From Bifidobacterium biavatii DSM 23969 (GTDB taxonomy: Bacteria > Actinomycetota > Actinomycetes > Actinomycetales > Bifidobacteriaceae), in contig NZ_JGYN01000013.1 of assembly GCF_000741165.1 (NCBI RefSeq), positions 1 through 64,000 of the forward strand: a stretch of 64,000 bases of DNA. Direction: 5' to 3'. A program made the position numbers and the translations under genes. Below the pieces are notes generated by a model. That model was given only the letters and a program-made list of their open reading frames with translations. It did no database searches and had not been told where the DNA came from. This document shows positions 37,473-44,346 of this stretch, in pieces (the first letter of the stretch is position 1; each line of letters starts with the position of its first letter).

Positions 37473-37576
37473 CGTCCCGCCACGCCGATTTTGGATTGTC
37501 TGGCGGAGGTGTGTATCTTAGTGCTGTTGCCCCTTTAGCTCAACGGTTAGAGCAGCGTCCTTTTAAGTCGTGGGTT
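37473..37576 (+). repeat. 104-bp inverted repeat, left copy, with tRNA-Lys 5' half
   Basis: Equals the complement of 55523-55627 apart from one indel and a few substitutions. It holds the upstream region of tRNA-Lys and its first 48 nt (37529-37576: acceptor 5' strand, D arm, anticodon TTT) and then breaks off in the variable region. Orientation is opposite to both the 3' remnant at 37.25 kb and the intact tRNA. Confidence 0.9.
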
Positions 37577-37656
37577 TTTCGGGGATTAAACGTACTGCCC
37601 CGACCCGCTTCACGGATTAAATTTGAACGGTTCCCGGTCATGGAAAGCGTGTTTCC

Positions 37657-38109
37657 ATGTCTCGGACCAGTGCCTCCGCCGCGTGCGCGTTGCCGCCGGT
37701 GTTTGCCGTTGACGGCTTCGCCGATGCCTCGCGCGTCCTGTTCGGGCGTGGTGTCGTTCCTCAATCCCATGATACCCGTTTTCTGCTGGTTCCCGCCTCG
37801 AACCGTGGCATAAGCGTGCCTGACGGGCAGGGTGCGGCAAGCGAACGCGAGTTGCGTCGTGACGGCGTGACCACGCGCCGCGTGCGCATGCTGATGGGCG
37901 AGCCGAATTATGTGAGCTACGCGGCGCTGGCTCGTATCATGCGGCTGTCGAAGTCGTCGGTGACGGGCAAGCTTAACGGCGACATCAACTGGACGTTGCC
38001 CGACATTCGGCGCATCGCGTCGCATTTCCGCGTTTCCAGCGACTGGCTGCTCGGCCTGTCTGACGATCCCGTTCCTTCGACGGCGAAGGAGGTGGTCGCC
38101 TTCACATAG
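37657..38109 (+). CDS. Cro/C1-type helix-turn-helix regulator
   Basis: The conserved part is the C-terminal 75 residues: SYAALARIMRLSKSSVTGKL is a clear HTH, then WTLPDIRRIASHFRVSSDWLLGLSDD. This is the standard XRE fold of phage and ICE repressors. The upstream half of the 150-codon frame looks non-conserved; the true start may be GTG 37816 or ATG 37888, as none has a good ribosome site. The 3' end and terminator lie in the 162-bp repeat. As the first gene of the element it probably controls the operon that follows. Confidence 0.75.
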   Translation: MSRTSASAACALPPVFAVDGFADASRVLFGRGVVPQSHDTRFLLVPASNRGISVPDGQGAASERELRRDGVTTRRVRMLMGEPNYVSYAALARIMRLSKSSVTGKLNGDINWTLPDIRRIASHFRVSSDWLLGLSDDPVPSTAKEVVAFT

Positions 38110-38209
38110 AAGAAGCCCTCTCCTTGCGGGAGAGGGCCAGGTCCGTTCGGGATCCGTGGAGGCGGCCGGTCAAAACCGTTTCCCGGATTCCAATCAAGGT
38201 AACCAAGAA
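38048..38209. repeat. 162-bp direct repeat, right copy
   Basis: Functional copy: includes the C-terminus and terminator (AGCCCTCTCC/GGAGAGGGC, 38113-38136) of the HTH regulator. Pairs with 35636-35797. Confidence 0.9.
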
Positions 38210-38269
38210 AGCCCGAATTTTGTGAAGAGAAAGGAAGGCTTTCGCGGTGCAGACAGAGATTGGATTCTT

Positions 38270-38455
38270 ATGTCTTACAAGCAGGATTGTATACCCGCGC
38301 GCGTGACCGTCATCGTGTGCGGAAGCCCGGAAACCCACGGTTTTGAGGGAAAGTCTTATATCACGGTTTCACCGTATCTCGACGAATCGGTCAGCCGCGC
38401 TGACCGGTTGCGGCGTGCCGTGGCCGCGCATCCGGCGGGAGGTGAGCGCCGATGA
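38270..38455 (+). CDS. Small hypothetical protein before the replication gene
   Basis: 61 residues, basic C-terminus (RADRLRRAVAAHPAGGERR). Not recognised. The stop overlaps the next gene's start (ATGA), as with the following pairs, which supports translation. No strong ribosome site before ATG 38270; GTG 38248 is an alternative. Confidence 0.6.
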   Translation: MSYKQDCIPARVTVIVCGSPETHGFEGKSYITVSPYLDESVSRADRLRRAVAAHPAGGERR

Positions 38456-39777
38456 GCATCCAGGCATTGAGCCGCGTGTTCACGCTCAAGCGGCTGATCG
38501 AGGACCCGTACGCCCAGCTCGTGCTCATCAACCTCGCCGACAACGCCGACGAGCACGGGCGCAACTCCTTCCCCGGCATCAAAAAGATGGCCAGGAACTC
38601 GTGCATGTGCGAACGGTCGGTGCAGCGCAAGCTGCGCTGGCTGGAGGAGAACGGCTTCATCCGCAAGTCGGAAGCCACTGAGGTGATCCAGTACCTGCCC
38701 GAGTATAAGCGGCCGACCGTGTGGGAAATCTGCATGGATCGCGACGAGACGCTGCCCGCATCATCCGATCGCAAACCACGCGGGTCCCGAAAGGGCGAAG
38801 ACCCGACGCGAGACGGTGCAACGGGCGATGATACCGCGCAGGAGTTCAATACCGGCGGCTCAGATGACGAACCCGGCGTATCACAGACACCCGGTGCATC
38901 ACAGTCACCGGGTGCAGGAGAAGCACCGGGCGGCAGCAAGACGCCCGATGCATTGAGGGTCACCAGCCCGGTGACCGTGCAGTCATCCAAACCATCCTAT
39001 GAACCTATTACCCCTCTGTCCCCTAAAGGGGACATCTCCCCACGGGGAGATTCGACCGAGAAGGTCACACCAACCACCAGTCAATCATCCGACGCATCGA
39101 ACCGCGATTTTGGTGACGACAACGTTTCCGCATTCGATTGCGATGCGCTGTTGCACGGTTTCGCCGAACTGCTCGCCAGCGAACAAGTGATGGCCAAGCC
39201 AGTGCGGGCACGAGATCAACGCGCTGCGGCGAAACTGCTTACGGAACACTCTCAGATGGAAATTCTGGAGCTGGTGCTGTGGACCGTCAAGAATCCGTTC
39301 TGGCGTGCGAAAACGCTGAGCATGACCGAGTTCGCGCGTCATTGGGAACGCCTGCGGCAGGAGCGACGCGGCGAGATCGAACAGCGACAGATCAGGGCCA
39401 AACGCATCAAAGCCGGGACCATGCCGGCGAAAGACGAGGAGGAGAAAGACCCGCATGCCGCGGTGCTGGTCTCGTGCGAAACCGCCACACGGTGCCCGGT
39501 GTTCGGCTACTCGTCGTTCCAGCACGGCAGATCGAACAGTCGAATCGCGTTCGCGCAGAACCATCTCAACGGCTCCATTCGCCGGGACAAGTGCCCGGTA
39601 TGCGCGTACGACGAACGCAACCTGGCGCTGCACGGCAACGCGCGCACCACGGAAGCCGTCAAGCGGGCGCGAATCGAGGCCGACGAACAGACGAAACGCT
39701 GGAAGGAACACCTGCGGCGGAAGGAAGAGCAGCCGGCCGAGTTCGACAGGATGCTGAGCATGGAACGGAACGCATGA
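38452..39777 (+). CDS. Helix-turn-helix replication-initiator-like protein
   Basis: 441 residues. The N-terminal winged helix (residues 15-75: LVLINLADNADEHGRNSFPG, then SVQRKLRWLEENGFIRK) matches the HTH_36-type domain of plasmid and ICE replication or regulatory proteins. Residues 110-215 are low-complexity linker. The C-terminal half is basic and helical, with two CP-containing segments (RCPVFGY, KCPVCAYDERN) that may form a zinc site. It sits upstream of parA, as expected of a Rep protein. The function is inferred; a transcriptional role is possible. Confidence 0.65.
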   Translation: MSIQALSRVFTLKRLIEDPYAQLVLINLADNADEHGRNSFPGIKKMARNSCMCERSVQRKLRWLEENGFIRKSEATEVIQYLPEYKRPTVWEICMDRDETLPASSDRKPRGSRKGEDPTRDGATGDDTAQEFNTGGSDDEPGVSQTPGASQSPGAGEAPGGSKTPDALRVTSPVTVQSSKPSYEPITPLSPKGDISPRGDSTEKVTPTTSQSSDASNRDFGDDNVSAFDCDALLHGFAELLASEQVMAKPVRARDQRAAAKLLTEHSQMEILELVLWTVKNPFWRAKTLSMTEFARHWERLRQERRGEIEQRQIRAKRIKAGTMPAKDEEEKDPHAAVLVSCETATRCPVFGYSSFQHGRSNSRIAFAQNHLNGSIRRDKCPVCAYDERNLALHGNARTTEAVKRARIEADEQTKRWKEHLRRKEEQPAEFDRMLSMERNA

Positions 39778-40358
39778 TGAACGGGTTCCGTCCCACCGGC
39801 AAGCCGGCCGGCAAACCGGCACGCGACCCGGGCGGCGACGAGTGGATACACACGTCGATGCTGCCGCCCGGCGGCCTGTGCGCGCAGGCGCAGCTCGACC
39901 TGTACGACATGATCTGGATGGAACTCGACGCCGCCGGCAACTCACGTCCCGACCAGATGCTGCGCGGCGCGGCCAAACGCCTGTGTGCGCAATGCCCGAT
40001 GCTCATGCCGTGCCTGGCCCGCAGTCTGCTGCGCCCGGTCACGCACGGCATCCTCGGCGGCATGACCTACAAGGAACGCCAGTACGCGATGCGTGTCGTC
40101 ATCGTCCACGACGTCCTGCCCGGCCGCAAGGCCGCGGACATCACCCAACCGTACCGGCTGCTGCTCGACTGGCTCGACGCGCACCCCGAAATCCACAGCA
40201 TCGTACGCAACCGGCGACGCAACGAACGCGCACGCAAAACCGGCAACGGCGAACCGCTCGGACGGCCACGCAGGCTCACCCGGCTCAAACCAGGCGAACG
40301 CGATCCACCGGACACGTCCGACGAACAGGCGCAGCCGGACACATCCGCAAAGAAATAA
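39774..40358 (+). CDS. WhiB-like iron-sulfur regulator
   Basis: 194 residues. Four cysteines at 36, 71, 74 and 80 (GGLC, RLCAQCPMLMPC) have the Wbl spacing C-x-CxxC-x5-C, followed by GILGGMTYKERQ, the G(V/I)WGG turn of WhiB proteins. Wbl proteins bind a [4Fe-4S] cluster and act with sigma factor to control transcription. The C-terminal tail is basic (RRRNERARK) and could bind DNA. It overlaps the preceding gene (ATGA). Wbl genes occur on actinophages and some conjugative elements. Confidence 0.85.
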   Translation: MMNGFRPTGKPAGKPARDPGGDEWIHTSMLPPGGLCAQAQLDLYDMIWMELDAAGNSRPDQMLRGAAKRLCAQCPMLMPCLARSLLRPVTHGILGGMTYKERQYAMRVVIVHDVLPGRKAADITQPYRLLLDWLDAHPEIHSIVRNRRRNERARKTGNGEPLGRPRRLTRLKPGERDPPDTSDEQAQPDTSAKK

Positions 40359-40402
40359 AGAAATAAAGAAAAACACAAAAACATACACAAAGGGAGACCA
40401 CC

Positions 40403-40984
40403 ATGAGAATCGCCATCGCCAACGCAAAGGGCGGGGTCGGCAAGACCACCATCGCGCAATACCTGTGCCACGCGCTCGTCCGCGACGGGAAGAGGGTCAC
40501 ACTTCTGGATGCCGACCCGCAGTACTCCGCGACCCTGTGGGACAGGATCGCCAACCTCAGCAACGAAACGCTGCCGTTCAACGTGCGGGCCGCTTCCGGT
40601 GACGAACTCGCCGCAATCCGCACCACGCCGGGAGAATGGCTCGTCATCGACGCGCCGCCCACGCACGCGGGCCTCAAGACCGCGCTCGACATGGCCGACT
40701 TCGTGATCGTGCCCACCACCGAATCGCCCGTCGATCTGCAGCAGGCATGGGCGACCGTCAACGCGGCCGGACGCACGCCCGCCGCCGTACTGCTCAACCG
40801 CGTCGAAACGAACACGGTCGCGTTCCGGCAGGCCATGCACGCGCTCGAAACGCAGGATACGCCGCGATTCGACACAATCGTGCCCAAACGGCAGGAGATC
40901 AAGACCAGTTTCGGACACCGGCCGACCAAACTCTGGGAATACGGCCTCGTCCTGCACGAGCTGAGACGGGCGGTCGGACGATGA
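40403..40984 (+). CDS. parA: ParA-family partition ATPase
   Basis: 193 residues, the short ParA/Soj type. Deviant Walker A KGGVGKTT at residues 9-16, LLDADPQ and the DAPP Walker B (VIDAPPTH) are intact. It should drive segregation of the element when circular or at replication. An A-rich AAAGAAATAAAG stretch and GGGAG ribosome site precede it. The next gene overlaps by four bases and is the likely centromere-binding partner. Confidence 0.92.
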   Translation: MRIAIANAKGGVGKTTIAQYLCHALVRDGKRVTLLDADPQYSATLWDRIANLSNETLPFNVRAASGDELAAIRTTPGEWLVIDAPPTHAGLKTALDMADFVIVPTTESPVDLQQAWATVNAAGRTPAAVLLNRVETNTVAFRQAMHALETQDTPRFDTIVPKRQEIKTSFGHRPTKLWEYGLVLHELRRAVGR

Positions 40985-41199
40985 AGGGGAACCTGAGCTA
41001 TCTGCCCGCCGAACGCGAGATCACGTCGGTCGACGACATCTACCGCGAGGAACCGGCCAACGACCCCTACATGGTCACCAGCATCAAGATCCGCACCTCG
41101 CTGCGCAACCGCATCAAAGCGGCCGCCGGCATCAAGGGCATCCGCATGCAGGACCTCGTCGCCCAAGCCCTCGCCGAATACCTCGACCGGCACGAGTGA
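40981..41199 (+). CDS. Small ParB-type partner, ribbon-helix-helix-like
   Basis: 72 residues. The C-terminal 45 (VTSIKIRTSLRNRIKAAAGI, then IRMQDLVAQALAEYL) follow the ribbon-helix-helix pattern of small centromere- or operator-binding proteins. ATGA overlap with parA. It most likely binds parS-like sites, perhaps the A-rich repeats nearby. Confidence 0.75.
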   Translation: MKGNLSYLPAEREITSVDDIYREEPANDPYMVTSIKIRTSLRNRIKAAAGIKGIRMQDLVAQALAEYLDRHE

Positions 41200-41270
41200 A
41201 GTTATTGCTGGTGCGCCGCAGCGGAGACATTCCTTGCAGTCGTACCAGCAATACAGCCAATCGTGATGGA

Positions 41271-41795
41271 TCAGCGTCTCGCCCATAGGTTGAACACGAA
41301 GCCGTGACGATCCTTCTCATATGTGCGGATGAGCTGGTATCCGAACGAGGCGAACAAATGAGCGCTGGCACGGTTGTTTTCATCAATAGTGGCGATGAAC
41401 ACCGGGTTTAAGTCACGTTGGACGGCATCGCGGGTCGCAACCGCCATCGCGTCGCGTAAGGCCTGCGTACCTAATCCCAGGCCTCGGAGCCTGCGGGATA
41501 CAGCGATCACCGCGATTTCGTACACCCCGTTACCCTTATGCGCTACCGCACAGTATGAAGCCAGATTGCCGGTCTCATCGTCCACGCCCACGCGAATCCA
41601 GCAATCCTTGTCGTGATATATCGGACTGTTATGGATGAGACGTTGCACCAAAAGCGCCCACGGTTCCGGATGAAGCTGTGATCCTTTGACCCATCGTCCG
41701 TCAATCTGACGGTTGGCCGGTACGGGATCAGTGCAAGAGAAACTAGTGAACCGCGACTGATCGGACTTGTCGGCGAAACGAAAACGAACCGGCAC
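41271..41795 (-). CDS. GNAT family N-acetyltransferase
   Basis: 174 residues. The acetyl-CoA loop is RRLRGLGLGTQALRDA (R/QxxGxG) near residue 105, preceded by the strand YEIAVIAVS and followed by NPVFIATIDENNRAS, a complete GNAT core. Substrate is unknown. It is 20 bp after a 55-codon gene on the same strand, opposite to the flanking operons, so it is a separate cargo unit. GNAT toxins of toxin-antitoxin pairs look similar, but the partner here is not a known antitoxin type. Confidence 0.82.
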   Translation of the reverse strand: MPVRFRFADKSDQSRFTSFSCTDPVPANRQIDGRWVKGSQLHPEPWALLVQRLIHNSPIYHDKDCWIRVGVDDETGNLASYCAVAHKGNGVYEIAVIAVSRRLRGLGLGTQALRDAMAVATRDAVQRDLNPVFIATIDENNRASAHLFASFGYQLIRTYEKDRHGFVFNLWARR

Positions 41796-41815
41796 TCTGC
41801 TGCTCCGTCAACGGC

Positions 41816-41983
41816 TCAAGCGTAAACCTGTTCACGAGGAGACGGGACAGCGCCCGGCTCCGCTTCAGAGGATTTGCCGAGAAATTCCAACACATCCTGC
41901 GGCAGGGGCGCATCGCACAAACGCAGATAGTCGCATTCGGCACTGTCCTTATCCACCGTGTACAAATCAACGAGTTTTACCAT
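41816..41983 (-). CDS. 55-residue protein upstream of the GNAT gene
   Basis: ATG 41981-41983 is preceded by GAAAGGAGG, one of the best ribosome sites in the window, at 7 bases. The product (MVKLVDLYTVDKDSAECDY onward) is acidic and ends SPREQVYA. Not recognised. It is short, well initiated and 20 bp before the GNAT gene, so the two are likely co-expressed. An antitoxin or substrate-adaptor role would be speculation. Confidence 0.65.
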   Translation of the reverse strand: MVKLVDLYTVDKDSAECDYLRLCDAPLPQDVLEFLGKSSEAEPGAVPSPREQVYA

Positions 41984-42348
41984 GACACGCCTCCTTTCGT
42001 AAAGATATGCTACCGCACGTCATGGTCCGGCATCAAGGGATTTTTCCTGAAAGGAAGTCATGCCAGATCCACATAAACAAAGAAATACGAACATAAAGAA
42101 ATGCTACGAAACTACCGGCTGATGGGTGGTATCGGGGACGGTGACGATTATCGTGGTGGGACCACGAAGCCGTGGCGGGCGGCGACAGGATGAGGGGTGT
42201 GCGGTCGGGCCAAGGGTGGTTCGGGTAAACGTTCCGCACCTTCCCTCTCATGACATGGCCGCGCCGTCGGGTTCTCTTCCTTTCTCTTCCCCGTCGGCGC
42301 GGTTCGTGCCTTGGTCTCGGGGGATGCGGATAGTGAAGGATTCCGATC
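41984..42348. promoter_or_regulatory. Divergent intergenic region before the pilin gene
   Basis: 365 bp with A-rich AAAGAAAT words (42078-42105) and a GCGCCG/CGGCGC stem enclosing a run of C/T (42262-42302). Promoters for both directions are expected. The pyrimidine run GGGTTCTCTTCC resembles GGGTTTCTCTCTCC in the adhesin leader (44275-44290), so the two surface genes may share control. No gene. Confidence 0.5.
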
Positions 42349-44061
42349 ATGTTCTCTTCCCGCAGGTTCGGCCGGCTGCTGCGCGTGACGATGGCGGCCG
42401 CGCTGCTGCTGGCCACAGTGTCGGCCGGAGGCATCGCCCATGCCGATGAAACCGGCGAGACGACGCCCGTATTGGGTGATTCGATCACGCTGAACGCCGG
42501 TCCGGGCTCGTCGCTGAATGGCGCGAACTTCAAAGTGGTCAAACTCGCCGGGTTCGCGATCCAGGGGTCCGCTGTGACGGTGCGCACCGAGGATACAGTG
42601 CGCGGCGATGTGATCGCCTCGCTGCCGAAAGTCGGCGACAGCGAGTACCCGGCCGGCGCAGGCGATGCCGACGGCGAAACGGCCAGCGGGACGACACGGG
42701 GCAACGGTGGCGCGGCGGACACGGGTTCCGGCGGCGAGGATCCGATCGTGTGGCTGGCACGGCAGGGCGATGCGAAGGATTCCCCGGTTTGGCGGCTGTT
42801 CGCCGATCGCATGGCGGCCACCGTTTCCGTCACGGATGCGCCGGTCATGTCCGGCACGACGACGCCCGCCGACGACGGCACGATTTCCTCGGTCATATTC
42901 GCCGGATTGCAGCCCGGCCTGTACCTGCTGGAGGATGCGAACACCGCGTTGACCGGTACCACGCGTTCGGCGCCGATACTGGTCGGCACGGCGATCACCG
43001 CCGCGAAACCACCGATCGGCAACGCCGACGGCACAGCCGAGATCAAGAACCAGCGCGTCACGATCGGCAAGAACATCATCAACGGCGATGATGCGACGCT
43101 GACGGACGACCGCAATGTGGGCGATATCGTGGACTATCGTATTGAAACCCTCATCCCCGATACCACGAAATACACGAATGATGCGGCCAACCCGTACGTG
43201 TTCCGCCTGGCGGACACCCTGTCGAAAGGCCAGCGGTTCAACGATGACCTGTCCGTCACGGCCAGCAAGGACGGACAGGCATGGCGTCCACTCGACGGTG
43301 ACGATTACACGTTGCAGGCAAGCGAGTCCGATGGCGGCACGGCAACCACGATCGATCTCGATCTGAGCGCATGGGTTTACACGAATGGCCGTGACGGCAT
43401 GGCGGGCGGTTTGCTGCGCGTCGACTATTCGGCCACGCTCACCGAGCATGCGACGATCGACGGCGACGGCAACACAAACACGGTCATGCTCACGTACTCG
43501 AACGATCCGAAAACCAACCAGACCGGAGAGCTCACGCCTCCGGACACCACCGTGTACACGCACGGCTTCCAATTCGACAAGATCGGCGAAGACGGCAAGA
43601 CGCCGCTTGCCGGCGCGACGTTCACGCTCTACACGGCGGACACGTTCGCGGACGACGCCAAGTACCGTCGCGCCGACCGTCCCGACGAGGACGTGACCGC
43701 CACGTCCGACCGCAACGGCCTCGTGAGGTTCGACGGTCTGGCCGCCGGCACGTACTGGGTGCGCGAAACCGGAGTGCCGGACGGCTACCGTGACCTCGAC
43801 GTGCGGTTCAAGGTCACGATCACCGCAGATCCCGGTAAAGCGGCGCTGGTCGTGTTCGAGCGCGTGCCCTCACTGGCTGATTCGCTCGTGCAGATCGAGA
43901 AGAACGGCCTGCTGTTCGTGCTCAACGTCACCACGATCACGAATCTGCCCTTGACCGGCAGCGGCGGCATTGTCCTGTTTCTCGTCATCGGCGGCCTGCT
44001 CGCCGCCGGCGGCGCGGCCATCGCCGTCATGACCCATCGCAAGGGACGTCTGCTCAAATAA
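42349..44061 (+). CDS. Sortase-anchored SpaA/FimA-type pilin
   Basis: 570 residues with a signal peptide (residues 1-32, cleaved near AHADE) and a sorting signal LPLTG at 533-537, then a membrane helix and RKGRLLK. CnaB-type isopeptide modules are visible: GDSITLNAGPGSS for the pilin N-domain, YLLEDANTAL as one E-box, FDKIGEDGKTPLAGATFTLY and YWVRET for the last module. The protein should be polymerised or wall-anchored by a sortase, but no sortase gene is in the window. Its position just before the secretion genes suggests a role in mating-pair adhesion. The leader (42240-42348) is pyrimidine-rich. Confidence 0.85.
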   Translation: MFSSRRFGRLLRVTMAAALLLATVSAGGIAHADETGETTPVLGDSITLNAGPGSSLNGANFKVVKLAGFAIQGSAVTVRTEDTVRGDVIASLPKVGDSEYPAGAGDADGETASGTTRGNGGAADTGSGGEDPIVWLARQGDAKDSPVWRLFADRMAATVSVTDAPVMSGTTTPADDGTISSVIFAGLQPGLYLLEDANTALTGTTRSAPILVGTAITAAKPPIGNADGTAEIKNQRVTIGKNIINGDDATLTDDRNVGDIVDYRIETLIPDTTKYTNDAANPYVFRLADTLSKGQRFNDDLSVTASKDGQAWRPLDGDDYTLQASESDGGTATTIDLDLSAWVYTNGRDGMAGGLLRVDYSATLTEHATIDGDGNTNTVMLTYSNDPKTNQTGELTPPDTTVYTHGFQFDKIGEDGKTPLAGATFTLYTADTFADDAKYRRADRPDEDVTATSDRNGLVRFDGLAAGTYWVRETGVPDGYRDLDVRFKVTITADPGKAALVVFERVPSLADSLVQIEKNGLLFVLNVTTITNLPLTGSGGIVLFLVIGGLLAAGGAAIAVMTHRKGRLLK

Positions 44062-44074
44062 ACGCTCCACGACC

Positions 44075-44125
44075 GCCCCCGTTGCGCAACCCTACGGAAT
44101 CGCGCGACGGGGGCTTTCGTGTTTT
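44075..44125 (+). terminator. Terminator after the pilin gene
   Basis: GCCCCCGTTGCGC / GCGCGACGGGGGC stem followed by TTTCGTGTTTT. Confidence 0.8.
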
Positions 44126-44346
44126 CTCAAGGCATACGGCACTCCAATATCCGCTCGGGACCACGGGCGACGGATGCGGGGCCGGATACTGGCTGGCGTG
44201 CGGTGGGGCGCCAATGGTGGGCTCCGGTCAAATGATCCGCACGGGCTTTCCGGTTCGTCGTTCGCCGTCGCGGGTTTCTCTCTCCCTTTTTCTCGCGGCG
44301 GCGGCCTTCGGCCGGGGCTGGCTCCTCGTGAAAGGGAGTGTTCCAT

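Noticed and set aside
42148..43572. 474-codon minus frame over the pilin gene
   Set aside because: Begins inside the pilin and has no recognisable domain; the pilin has a full secretion and sorting architecture.
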